Notes under the pieces: model-generated
What the model was told of the DNA's origin: nothing
The model's database searches: none
What the model saw: the letters and a program-made list of their open reading frames with translations, nothing else
Made by a program: the position numbers and the translations under genes
Assembly (NCBI GenBank): GCA_964485395.1
Contig: CAZAJF010000001.1
Coordinates: 62,001-126,000, forward strand
Origin: JANNSO01 sp964485395
GTDB taxonomy: Bacteria > Spirochaetota > Spirochaetia > Treponematales > UBA12059
Direction of reading: 5' to 3'
DNA: 64,000 bases
Shown: positions 8,168-16,237 of the stretch, piece after piece
How the letters are laid out: each line of letters opens with the position of its first letter
Position numbering within the stretch: position 1 is the stretch's first letter

Positions 8168-9468
8168 GCTTTCCTGGGCATCTCCGAGGCCGCCTTGAAA
8201 ATTATGGAATACAGCTCGGGAATATCGTTTTCCTCGACGGTGGAAAAAGCTACGCGCAGCCATTTCTCCTGCATGGAGATGACGCCCACGGCATATTCCT
8301 CCAGCAGCTTCATGCGCAAGGCCTCCGCGGAAAAACCTTCGCACAGGAAGCACATGAAGTAGCCCGAATTAAAGGGAAGCGCCTTGAATCCCGCAGGCGC
8401 GGCGTTCGCGGCCAGGAACTTCTTTACCGCGTGGTAGCGCCTGTCCAAGATGGCCATGAACTGGGCCTTCTGAATCTCGAAGGACGGCTTTTCCATGGCC
8501 TTGAGGAGGATGTACTGGGTTGGGCCCGCCGCGTTGGAAATGCTCGAGCGGATGACGCCCATGAGCTTCTTTACCAGCGCGCCGTATTTATGCTCGTCCA
8601 TGCCCTTGCAGGCGTAGGTGATGTACCCGCCGCGGAAACCCCAGACGAAATCCTCTTTCGTGGCGCCGTCTACTTTGGCCGCCAGGATATTGGGATGCAC
8701 GTCCGCGAGCCTGGCAAAGATGGACTCCCGCAAGGTTCCCTCTTCGTATTGCAGGCCAAAATACGCGTCGTCGGAGATTACGAACAGATCGATTCCCGAA
8801 TCCGCTATCTCCACGAGCGCCTTGACGATCGCGTCCCCCTCAGAAACGGTGGGAGTATAGCCCGTGGGATTATTGGGAAAATTAAGGATGAGCACAGCCT
8901 TACGACGCCCGTCCGCGGCTGCGTGTATAGCCTTGACCATGGCCGGCACGTTGAAGCCGTTCTGTTCGTTAAAAAAGGGATAGCTGGAAAGGCTGGCGCC
9001 TTTTCGCTCTTCCATGACCAGGCGATAATTGGGCCAGAACATGTCCGGCACGACGACAGGATCGTCGGGATTCACGAACATGTCCGCCAAGTAGGAAATA
9101 CCGGCGGTAAGCCCGGGAACCGCGACGGGAAGGGAAATATGCTTGCCCTCAAGGCTCGGATTTTTTTTGAATATCTGCTTGCGCCAGGATTCCCTCAGCG
9201 CGGCCACGCCCGCCGTCGGCGCATACGCGACCGCCTCTTTAGCCGAAAGCAGCGGCAAATGCTCGTGGATGGCATCCAGAATCATCGGTTCGCCTTTTGT
9301 ATAGGCCATGCCTATGGTAGCGTTGAATTTGTATGCACGCTCCGAAGCCTCCGCACTCTGGGACAAAATACCTTTGGGAAAATACATGCGTAGGCCAACC
9401 GTGGATAAAAGCCTGGAAGCGCAGGTATCGGAAAGGATCTTGTTTAATTCTTCGGCCAAAATATTCAT
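8164..9468 (-). CDS. PLP-dependent class I/II aminotransferase-like protein
   Basis: A 434-residue fold-type I enzyme. Motifs are LNFPNNPTGY (cofactor/substrate-binding Asn-Pro), DLFVISDDAYFGL (Asp-x-x-Tyr), a lysine in DGATKEDF that is likely the PLP Schiff-base residue, and FRGGY in the phosphate-binding region. The start at 9468 follows a GGGGG stretch; an ATG 17 codons earlier has no ribosome site. The N-terminal region (residues 20-50) is longer than in aspartate aminotransferase, as in several unassigned anaerobe aminotransferases. The amino acid substrate is unknown. It is the first gene of a pair with rlpA, which starts within its stop codon; the pairing has no obvious metabolic logic. 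Confidence 0.82.
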   Translation of the reverse strand: MNILAEELNKILSDTCASRLLSTVGLRMYFPKGILSQSAEASERAYKFNATIGMAYTKGEPMILDAIHEHLPLLSAKEAVAYAPTAGVAALRESWRKQIFKKNPSLEGKHISLPVAVPGLTAGISYLADMFVNPDDPVVVPDMFWPNYRLVMEERKGASLSSYPFFNEQNGFNVPAMVKAIHAAADGRRKAVLILNFPNNPTGYTPTVSEGDAIVKALVEIADSGIDLFVISDDAYFGLQYEEGTLRESIFARLADVHPNILAAKVDGATKEDFVWGFRGGYITYACKGMDEHKYGALVKKLMGVIRSSISNAAGPTQYILLKAMEKPSFEIQKAQFMAILDRRYHAVKKFLAANAAPAGFKALPFNSGYFMCFLCEGFSAEALRMKLLEEYAVGVISMQEKWLRVAFSTVEENDIPELYSIIFKAASEMPRKA

Positions 9469-9565
9469 AAAACCCCCATTTTCACCATTTGGTATACAAA
9501 AGCTTCCGCTTACTGTCAATAGACATGAAACCGGCTTGGTTTACAGGAAAAAATCACCGTTAGTC

Positions 9566-9593
9566 TTGCACGATCGGATAAAAGCCATATACT
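9566..9593 (+). promoter_or_regulatory. Predicted promoter of the CBM48 gene
   Basis: TTGCAC (9566-9571), 16-bp spacer, TATACT (9588-9593), about 90 bp before the start codon. Confidence 0.5.
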
Positions 9594-9683
9594 TGTATAT
9601 GAATGAGCGGCCGTAGTTACCGAAAACCAAAGGTTATTCAGGCAAATACGGCATTTAAGCGAATTTTTGGAGGGTGCAAGGTC

Positions 9684-9989
9684 ATGCTGAAGAAAAAATA
9701 CAATAAATCAGGATCAAAATGCACGGTAACCTTCATGATCAGCGCGGAACAAGCTTCCGGCGTCGCAAGCGCCCATCTTGTGGGAGACTTCAATAACTGG
9801 AATAAAGAATCACTTCCGCTCGTGCAAAACAAGGATAAAAGCTTTGAGATCAGCATTGAGCTGGAACCGGGCCACGAGTTTCTATTCAGGTACCTGCTCG
9901 ATCAGAACCGGTGGGAAAACGATTGGAACGCCGATAAATACGCACCGAGCCCCTTCGCCGACACCGACAACAGCATCGTAATAGTTTAA
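9684..9989 (+). CDS. Stand-alone glycogen-recognition (CBM48 / isoamylase N-terminal E-set) protein
   Basis: A 101-residue protein with the complete early-set glycogen-binding fold signature: CTVTFMIS, HLVGDFNNWNKESLPL, FEISIELEPG, FLFRYLLDQNRWENDWNADKYAPSPF. The same domain is found in AMPK beta subunits and at the N-terminus of branching enzymes; here it is free-standing, a known short family in bacteria. It probably binds glycogen or maltodextrin in the cytoplasm. ATG at 9684 has GGAGGG in front; the 27-codon upstream extension is rejected. Its TAA stop overlaps the stop of the convergent gene. Confidence 0.85.
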   Translation: MLKKKYNKSGSKCTVTFMISAEQASGVASAHLVGDFNNWNKESLPLVQNKDKSFEISIELEPGHEFLFRYLLDQNRWENDWNADKYAPSPFADTDNSIVIV

Positions 9990-11071
9990 TTGGGAAGCGG
10001 AAGCTGGAAAACCCTGACACGCGCTTCCGGCCGGGCCGCGAGTAAATCTGAAAAATCAACTTCTTTATGATTATCGACGTCATAAAACCACGGGGTTCTG
10101 ACGCCTTCGGTTCCGGCCACCACGAGCGACAGCAGTTTTCTGGCCGGCTTGGCATCGGTACTGTCCACAAGCACGAAAAAAACGGACTCCGTACTGAGCG
10201 TTACAATGGGGGGAACCAGGCTCAAGCTAAAGCCGCTCGCTGTCTGCGAGGCGGAAACCGCGATAAAATTGCTTCCCTCGCGAACGTCCGAGTTTTTTGC
10301 AAGCATGGTAAAGGGCAGCGTTACGATTTCAGACATTTCGGCGGCCGGTTTTCCTATAGCCTTGAAGTACGCGGGAATAGTGCTGATATCCGAAATAGCC
10401 TCGAGAAGCAAGGCAGCGTGGTTCGCAGGAACCGTTGTTTGCGTGCCGGCGCCTAAAGCCGCCAGCTGGGGTTGAATATCGTCTGCGGCGGACTTGTCCG
10501 ATGGTGCAAAAATGAAGTTCCATTTTATGGAAGATTTAAGGGCGTTATACAGGTATGAAAAATCCTGCATTATAAAATAATATACCAGGGTATTCACGAC
10601 GATTCCGGAACGTACAACCGCGTTGTTCACCACATAATCTACGAGAGTTCGCTCATTCTTGGGAGTAAGCACCAAAAAACTCTTCCCGTCGTCGGACAAA
10701 AACCACTTCACCGCCTTGAGGTAACCAGTTGAGCTTTCGCGCTTTATTATGATATTGCCTCGCGAGGCGAGCGGATAGGCTCCGTCATGTTCCCGTAAAA
10801 AAAGAATATAAAACACCGGACCGGCTTGTTCCACCGATACGCGGACCTTGCCGCCCGAAGATTCGCGCACGACCGATTTGAACTGTACGGCGGAAGCTGT
10901 GGGGGCCGTTACCAAAGCCGAAAGGAATTCAGATCTTACGGAGAGAAAATCCGGAAAGGCTTTTGGTGCTGAGACCGCGGCTGCGGACTGGCCGAGAGCG
11001 GGAAGCGGAAGAAAGACGAACAGGCACAAAAAAAACAACGCGGCGGCACCGGTACATAGAGGTCGTTTCAT
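9986..11071 (-). CDS. Exported protein of unknown function
   Basis: A 361-residue protein with a clear signal peptide (MKRPLCTG, long hydrophobic stretch, cleavage near ALGQ). The mature part is rich in Ala, Ser and Val, with alternating beta-type segments (KVRVSVEQAGPVFYILFLRE, NIIIKRESSTGYLKAVKWFLSDDGKSFLVLTP). I do not recognise the family. The start at 11071 is chosen over an ATG 22 codons upstream because GGAG lies 9 nt in front and the signal peptide begins there. The gene is divergent from mnmA and convergent with the CBM48 gene, the two stop codons overlapping in a TTAA. Periplasmic or surface location is inferred. Confidence 0.7.
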   Translation of the reverse strand: MKRPLCTGAAALFFLCLFVFLPLPALGQSAAAVSAPKAFPDFLSVRSEFLSALVTAPTASAVQFKSVVRESSGGKVRVSVEQAGPVFYILFLREHDGAYPLASRGNIIIKRESSTGYLKAVKWFLSDDGKSFLVLTPKNERTLVDYVVNNAVVRSGIVVNTLVYYFIMQDFSYLYNALKSSIKWNFIFAPSDKSAADDIQPQLAALGAGTQTTVPANHAALLLEAISDISTIPAYFKAIGKPAAEMSEIVTLPFTMLAKNSDVREGSNFIAVSASQTASGFSLSLVPPIVTLSTESVFFVLVDSTDAKPARKLLSLVVAGTEGVRTPWFYDVDNHKEVDFSDLLAARPEARVRVFQLPLPN

Positions 11072-11171
11072 CAAATTACTCCAAATATCGGAAAATCCTG
11101 CACTATTAGCGCATATTACAACAACTCGGGCATGCAAGGCGATACAAAAAATCGATCATCGCCGGGAAGCC

Positions 11172-11201
11172 TTGCCCCAATTGCGCTTTACAGGCTAAAT
11201 T
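11172..11201 (+). promoter_or_regulatory. Predicted promoter of mnmA, giving an almost leaderless mRNA
   Basis: TTGCCC (11172-11177), 18-bp spacer, TAAATT (11196-11201), only 7 bp before the ATG at 11209. No Shine-Dalgarno sequence is visible. Confidence 0.4.
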
Positions 11202-11208
11202 AGATTAT

Positions 11209-12324
11209 ATGTATAGCACAGATTTGTCTGCCTGGAAAGGCAAGGATATAGCCGTCGGTCTATCCGGCGGGGTGGATTCCAGCGTTGCGCTGGCCATGCT
11301 CAAAGAAGCAGGCGCCAACGTTACCGGCATCACCATGAAAATTTACAGCGGCGCCATTACCAACCTTCCTCCCGGCGTGGACGCCTGTTACGGCCCTACT
11401 GAAGAGGATGACATCGGCGACTGCGAGGAACTCTGCAGGCGCTTGGACGTACCCTACCTCGCCCTGGACCTGGCAAAAGAATACGAAGAGAAAATACTGG
11501 ATTACTTCAAGGCCGAATACCGCGCCGGTAAAACGCCGAATCCTTGCGTGCGCTGCAACGTGGACATGAAGTTCGGATTCCTGCTGGAGCGCGCGCGGGC
11601 AAGCGGCGTTCGTTTCGACTATTTTGCAACCGGCCATTATGCACGCTTGGCAATGAGGAACGGTATACTCCACCTGCGCACCGCCTTGGACTCCACCAAG
11701 GACCAGACCTATTTCCTGCATCGGCTGGACCCCAAAACCCTCGCCGGCGTGATATTCCCCTTGGGCGAAGTTACCAAGGTTTCAGTCAAGGAAACCGCGC
11801 GCGCGCTCGGGCTCGCAGCCGCGGACAAGCCCGAAAGCCAGGACTTCGTGGGCGGCGACTACGGCATCCTCTTCGATTCAGAACAACCCGGCGACATCGT
11901 GGACGAACAGGGCAAAGTCTTGGGAACGCATAAAGGCATCGTCCACTACACCATCGGCCAGCGCCGGGGAATCGGCATGAGCCTAGGACCTGAGCCCATG
12001 TATGTGCTGGGCCTGGACGCCGCAAAAAACCAGGTCATCGTTTCGGGCAACGAGGACCTGTTCGCCGAAGGCCTTATCGGAACCGACGCCATCCTGCACG
12101 ACAAGCGCCAGGAATTCCAGGATCTTGCAGTATTGGTGCGCATCCGACAGAACCACAAACCGGCCGAGGCCATCGTATGCGTGCAGAACGGCAAGGCCGA
12201 AGTGCGCTTCGACGATCCCCAGCGCGCGGTAGCCCCCGGTCAATCGGCGGTATTTTACGACCACGACGGATTCGTGCTGGGCGGCTGCATAATCGAGAGC
12301 AGCGTCAAGCTGGGCAAACCGTGA
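11209..12324 (+). CDS. mnmA: tRNA-specific 2-thiouridylase MnmA-type protein (variant)
   Basis: A 371-residue ATP-pyrophosphatase that would thiolate U34 of Glu, Gln and Lys tRNAs. The PP-loop SGGVDSS is at 19-25, the tRNA-modification motif NPCVRCN at 111-117 (first catalytic Cys113), FATGHYARL and TKDQTYFL in the substrate region, HYTIGQRRGIG in the central domain. The region 53-80 (GVDACYGPTEEDDIGDCEELC) carries extra cysteines compared with the E. coli enzyme, and the position of the second catalytic cysteine (SQD-x-CF in E. coli-like enzymes) reads SQDFVGGDYG at 210-219, without cysteine. This places it in a divergent subgroup. It ends in a GTGA overlap with a small downstream frame. Confidence 0.85.
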   Translation: MYSTDLSAWKGKDIAVGLSGGVDSSVALAMLKEAGANVTGITMKIYSGAITNLPPGVDACYGPTEEDDIGDCEELCRRLDVPYLALDLAKEYEEKILDYFKAEYRAGKTPNPCVRCNVDMKFGFLLERARASGVRFDYFATGHYARLAMRNGILHLRTALDSTKDQTYFLHRLDPKTLAGVIFPLGEVTKVSVKETARALGLAAADKPESQDFVGGDYGILFDSEQPGDIVDEQGKVLGTHKGIVHYTIGQRRGIGMSLGPEPMYVLGLDAAKNQVIVSGNEDLFAEGLIGTDAILHDKRQEFQDLAVLVRIRQNHKPAEAIVCVQNGKAEVRFDDPQRAVAPGQSAVFYDHDGFVLGGCIIESSVKLGKP

Positions 12325-12701
12325 CCAATCGGCAAGTCGAAAAAAAAACTCGGCCTCAGACGGATCGATCCGGGCAAAATTTCCTGGTTTTTCTTCTTGC
12401 CATAGCGCTCTTCCCGTCAATAATAACCGAGCTTAAGGCATGGGACACCGTCCGGGATATTGCCCGCAGCGTCATCCATGCCCTGCCGGCCCTTACCGAG
12501 ATTGAACCCGCCGAAAAGCATTGTTCCGCAGCCTTTTCCGACAGCCGGTCGCGTACCGGTTTTTTTGCCGAGGACGCCGCCGTCGCTGCCGCGATTGCCC
12601 TGCCCCGATCCACGGAATTTACGCAAAGTTTTTATGTCCCGCCGTATCGACTCTCCATCGCCTTTGTACCCTTTCTTCGCGGACCTCCCGCGGCTTCCTG
12701 A
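12321..12701 (+). CDS. Small hypothetical membrane protein overlapping mnmA
   Basis: Starting at GTG 12321 this frame encodes 126 residues; the GTG shares GTGA with the mnmA stop codon. Residues 5-20 are basic and Gln/Thr-rich, 21-41 form one hydrophobic helix (NFLVFLLAIALFPSIITEL), and the remainder is Ala/Ser/Pro-rich with no recognisable domain. Translational coupling and the well-formed helix argue for a real gene; no independent ribosome site and no recognised homologue argue against. The 41-bp gap to amt follows directly. Confidence 0.4.
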   Translation: MTNRQVEKKTRPQTDRSGQNFLVFLLAIALFPSIITELKAWDTVRDIARSVIHALPALTEIEPAEKHCSAAFSDSRSRTGFFAEDAAVAAAIALPRSTEFTQSFYVPPYRLSIAFVPFLRGPPAAS

Positions 12702-12742
12702 AACCGGACCGTTTTTTATCCGATCTTTCAAGGAGAACCTCA

Positions 12743-13993
12743 ATGCCCATAGATACAGGCAGTACAGCCTTCATGCTTTTAGCGACCTCGCTCGTCATGT
12801 TCATGACGCCCGGCCTCGCCTTCTTTTACGGCGGCCTCGTAAGCCGCAAGAATGTCTTGACCATCATGTTCCAGAGTTTCGTGTCGCTCGGCGTAACGAC
12901 CATCATCTGGTACCTCTACGGATATTCGCTCTGTTTCTCCGGAACCATGGGTAACGGCGATTTCCTGGGAATCGTCGGCAACCTGAAGATGGCGTTCCTG
13001 AACGGCGTGGACCTCATGGGCTCGAGCCCCATGAATCCGCAGGTGCCCGTATTCGTGTTCGTGGCGTACCAGATGATGTTCGCCATCATCACGCCGGCAT
13101 TGATAACCGGAGCCTTCGCCAATCGGGTGCGCTTTCCTGCGTACCTCCTGTTCCTCGTAGCGTGGCTCACGTTCGTGTACTTTCCTTTCGTGCACATGAT
13201 ATGGGGCGGCGGTGCCTTGGGCGTATGGGGAGTAAAGGACTTCGCGGGCGGCATTGTAGTGCATACCACGGCGGGATTCGCGGCGCTCGCATCCGTCATT
13301 TACATAGGAAAGCGCAAAACCGTGGAAAAAGGCCTGCACTCAATTCCGCTTGTGGCAATCGGTACCGCCATACTTTGGTTCGGCTGGTACGGCTTTAACG
13401 CCGGCTCCGAATTCGGCGCCGACAGGATTACCGCGCAAGCCTTCCTGAACACCGACATCGCCGCATCCTTCGCAGGCCCCACCTGGCTGCTCCTCGACTG
13501 GATTTTTACGAGGAAACCAAAATTCCTGGGATTCCTGACTGGATCGGTCGCGGGGCTCGCCACCATAACGCCGTGCGCAGGTTACGTTAGCACGCAAGCC
13601 GCGGTGATTATCGGCATCGTAGCGTCCCTCGCCGGCTACTTGACCATCCACCTGAAAAACAAAACCAAGCTCGACGACGCCCTCGACGTATTCGGCGTTC
13701 ACGGCATCGGCGGATTCCTGGGAACCGTGATGCTGGGGATCTTCGGCACCGTAGCCATAACCTTCCCCGGCCGCGACCCCGCGCTTCTGGCGTCCGGGCT
13801 CGTTGACGGCAAGTTTGACCTTATCCTCAAGCAGCTGGCGGCCGCCACCGGCACGGCAATCTATGCCTTCGGCTTTACTATAGCCATGCTCTGGCTCATC
13901 AACAAAGTAACTCCGGTTCGCGTAACCACGCAAGCCGAAAGCGGAGGCCTGGACATAGCGGAACACGGCGAAATAGCCTACGACGACATTTGA
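12743..13993 (+). CDS. amt: Ammonium transporter (Amt family)
   Basis: A 416-residue protein with 11 predicted membrane helices. Key Amt residues are visible: the N-terminal AFFYGGLVSRKN segment (26-37), the twin pore histidines H174 (VVHTTAGF) and H320 (GVHGIGG), and the AYQMMFAIITPALITGAFANR segment. The pair of His residues conducts ammonia through the trimeric channel in the inner membrane. ATG at 12743 follows AAGGAGAACCTCA, an ideal ribosome site; a 74-codon upstream extension in the same frame lies in the small upstream gene and is rejected. No PII (GlnB/GlnK) gene is adjacent, which is less common. It is followed within 10 bp by the ssrA promoter. Confidence 0.95.
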   Translation: MPIDTGSTAFMLLATSLVMFMTPGLAFFYGGLVSRKNVLTIMFQSFVSLGVTTIIWYLYGYSLCFSGTMGNGDFLGIVGNLKMAFLNGVDLMGSSPMNPQVPVFVFVAYQMMFAIITPALITGAFANRVRFPAYLLFLVAWLTFVYFPFVHMIWGGGALGVWGVKDFAGGIVVHTTAGFAALASVIYIGKRKTVEKGLHSIPLVAIGTAILWFGWYGFNAGSEFGADRITAQAFLNTDIAASFAGPTWLLLDWIFTRKPKFLGFLTGSVAGLATITPCAGYVSTQAAVIIGIVASLAGYLTIHLKNKTKLDDALDVFGVHGIGGFLGTVMLGIFGTVAITFPGRDPALLASGLVDGKFDLILKQLAAATGTAIYAFGFTIAMLWLINKVTPVRVTTQAESGGLDIAEHGEIAYDDI

Positions 13994-14002
13994 GGCCTCG
14001 GC

Positions 14003-14031
14003 TTGACCCCCAATGACCCAATCAGTATATT
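14003..14031 (+). promoter_or_regulatory. Predicted ssrA promoter
   Basis: TTGACC (14003-14008), 17-bp spacer, TATATT (14026-14031). The tmRNA 5' end at 14042 is at the expected distance. Confidence 0.7.
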
Positions 14032-14041
14032 GATTGTACTT

Positions 14042-14397
14042 GGGGGTGCCCCGGTTTCGACTGTTTCGGTCTGATCCTTGGGCTGCAGGTGGCGTGCCGA
14101 TGCCTACTCTCGGCAAAATCTTTAATTGCCAACAACAACGGCAATTTCGCTCTCGCAGCGTAAGCTCCGATAGCGACGAACCCCGCGGTGCCCCGCTCTG
14201 AGCGCCGCGCCAGGTTTGCAACCCGACCAGGGCTTACCTGCCGTCATGCCTGCGGGACGGTGGGGAAATAAAGCAGGCTACGGATAGGAAAGCGCGCCGG
14301 TTCGCCACCCCCTTCCCGACAAAACGAACAACCGGATAAACTTGTAGACGCTCCTGGTTCGCGCATCAGGACGCGGGTTCGACTCCCGCCACCTCCA
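14042..14397 (+). ncRNA. ssrA: Transfer-messenger RNA (tmRNA)
   Basis: A complete 356-nt one-piece tmRNA. The acceptor stem pairs GGGGGTG (14042-14048) with CACCTCC (14390-14396), discriminator A at 14397; CCA is not encoded. The 5' GGTTTCGAC and the 3' T-arm GCGGG-TTCGACT-CCCGC are canonical, as is the D-loop-like start. The tag reading frame runs 14128-14163 and encodes ANNNGNFALAA followed by TAA; the terminal LAA degron is conserved. With SmpB it rescues stalled ribosomes. The last 20 nt are the left attachment-like repeat of the island that follows. Confidence 0.97.
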
Positions 14398-14463
14398 AAA
14401 AATTAAGCCCCGCCATTAGGCGGGGTTAATTTTTTATGAGGAGGTGACGGGAGTCGAACGGGT
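14378..14463. repeat. Left 86-bp direct repeat (ssrA 3' end, attL/attR-like)
   Basis: Identical over 86 bp to 19938-20023. It comprises the last 20 nt of ssrA, the ssrA terminator and a 24-bp inverted copy of the T-arm/acceptor sequence (GGAGGTGACGGGAGTCGAAC). The unit is therefore itself a long imperfect palindrome. Divergence on both sides is immediate. Confidence 0.95.
14402..14436 (+). terminator. Rho-independent terminator of ssrA
   Basis: TTAAGCCCCGCC and GGCGGGGTTAA around a 4-nt loop, followed by six T residues. The upstream A run makes it potentially bidirectional. A second identical copy lies at 19962-19996. Confidence 0.9.
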
Positions 14464-14573
14464 GCGCGCGACGGCGTAGCTCCGAGCTAGCGAGGAGCTA
14501 TGCCGGCCACGCCCAAGGATGGGCGTGGAGCAAGCACCCCGGCCTGGAAGTCGAAGGCAGGATGCCTGAGACT

Positions 14574-14637
14574 GGAAGGTCGACTCCCGCCACGAGTACC
14601 CCCGTGAACCTCCAAAAAAATTAAGCCCCGCCTTAAA
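14574..14637. repeat. Partial, interrupted third copy of the ssrA 3' end
   Basis: GGTCGACTCCCGCCAC, then 16 unrelated bases, then CTCC and an A run with TTAAGCCCCGCC as after ssrA. It abuts the stop codon of the ATPase pseudogene at 14633. The right half of the terminator hairpin is missing, so it marks an older junction. The 110 bp before it hold GC-rich inverted repeats (such as GGCCACGCCC/GGGCGTGG at 14504-14529) and no convincing gene. Confidence 0.6.
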
Positions 14638-15853
14638 TCATCCACCAAGGCACCACCGAATTCTTTGCATCCAACGGCAGATATTCCGTCGCGCAACACA
14701 CGACCGCACCATGTCCTACCGGCTTCCCTGCTTTTTCCAACATGCGAAATGCGCTTATCGCATCCTTACCTGGGTTCGCGCTCTTCTTGATTTCGATCGG
14801 ATAAAGAATCCCATCAATCTCCAAAATCAGGTCGATCTCGTTTTTCTCCTTGTCGCGGTAATAAAACACCGGAGGCTTCTTGCCTGCGTTATAAAAACTT
14901 TTGATAATCTCGCTTACGACGAAGGTTTCAAAAATAGCGCCGGACATTGCCCCGGCTTCCAAGGTCTCAGGGCTCGTCCAACGGGTAAGGTAGGCACATA
15001 GACCGGTGTCAAAGAAAAACAGCTTCGGCGTTTTGATCATTCTGGTAAGCGTATTGCTGCACCACGGCTCGATCAAGCACACGATCCCGGAAGTAATCAG
15101 GAGGGAAAGCCATTGCTTTGCAGTAGGCGCGCTGATACCCACGTCCCGCGCGAGATCGGAATACTGGAGCATCTGGGCGCTTCGTGCCGCGACGGCGGTA
15201 AGGAAGCGCAGGAATGCAAGCTCGTCACCTACCTGGCTTAAGTCCTTTATATCGCGTTGCAGATAGGTTTGCAGGTATGAAGATTAGTATTGCGCTATGT
15301 CTGGGCTGGGAGTTTGTGCATGCAGTGCCGGCATACTGCCCTGGTGGATCGCTGCATAACTCTCAAGCAGGCTGAATCGCTTTGCGCTCTTGCGTACACC
15401 GCTGAAAACCGTAGGATCAGGCAAAAAGGGAAGGGATGGGCGGCTGCCTATTTCTGCCTGAGAGAATCCCAGCAGGTTTACGATGCCGACACGGCCCGCA
15501 AGGGATTCGCTTACGTTTTGCATAAGGTGAAACAATTGCGAGTCAGTAAGCCAATACTCGCCGTTAATTTTCCGGGTATCAACCCGCATCTTGATATAAG
15601 GCAAGAGCTCGGGGGCATACTGAATTTCATCGATAATGACCGGAGCCTCAAATCGCTCCAGGAAGAGCTCTGGCTCATTTTTTGCCAATTGCCTAAGCAT
15701 CGGGTCATCCAAGGTTACATACTGGCGTTCAGGTTCGGCACTATGCTAAAGGAGAGTCGTCTTGCCAACTTGCCTAGGCCCTATGACGAGAAGCACCGTA
15801 AACGTATCGGAGATGCTGCAGAGCACTGGTTCGATAGCACGTTTTATATACAT
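14633..15853 (-). pseudogene. AAA_14/DUF4143 ATPase, copy A, with two in-frame stop codons
   Basis: One continuous 406-codon frame from ATG 15853 to TAA 14635-14633, interrupted only by TAG at codon 36 (15748-15746, where the sister copy has CAG) and TAA at 15286-15284 within ...DIAQY-stop-SSYLQTYLQRD. It encodes an N-terminal P-loop (IGPRQVGKTTLL, residues 24-35), the Walker B-like IIDEIQYAPELLP, and the C-terminal DUF4143 domain (LSQVGDELAFLRF, FFFDTGLCAYLTRW, EIIKSFYN, IDGILYPIEIKKS). These ATPases are multicopy in many anaerobes; their role is unsettled. The same internal TAA occurs in copy B (33880-35099). No frameshift is present, so it is either recently inactivated or partly read through. 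Confidence 0.85.
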
Positions 15854-16237
15854 GGATGCTTCTTTATTCGTTTTGACTATACTAAGACCTCATTTTACTA
15901 TAGTCAAATACATTGAATTCGAACCGTTCTATTATGTGGTTTCTTTCGTGTGCGAGGTATATACGCAGGATACAGACCGAAGAATCACAGAAGATTTTAA
16001 TATTAACAGATTTTATGTTGTCACAGTTACTTCGAAAAACTAAAAATATCTTGATTTTCCAAAAAAACGGGTCTATATTATGTTCAAGTTGCCCCAAGCA
16101 GCTTTCCACCCGCGTAGAGACCATATATCACTTGGGATTGGAATCAGGACGCTGATTCCGTGTTACTGCTATTTCGACATTATCTCCCTATTCATGGGGG
16201 TAGCGGGTCTTCTCAAGAATGATGAACCGGAGGTAGT
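15854..16237. promoter_or_regulatory. AT-rich intergenic region with inverted repeat upstream of ATPase copy A
   Basis: A 384-bp non-coding stretch between divergent genes. A 10-bp inverted repeat, TTTGACTATA (15872-15881) and TATAGTCAAA (15899-15908), lies 18 bp before the ATPase start and could be an operator. Short frames here resemble nothing. The downstream edge carries CCGGAGGTAGT, the ribosome site of the cargo gene at 16238. Confidence 0.4.

Noticed and set aside
15290..15916. 208-codon plus-strand frame in the island
   Set aside because: Antisense to ATPase copy A; an equivalent frame is not preserved opposite copy B.
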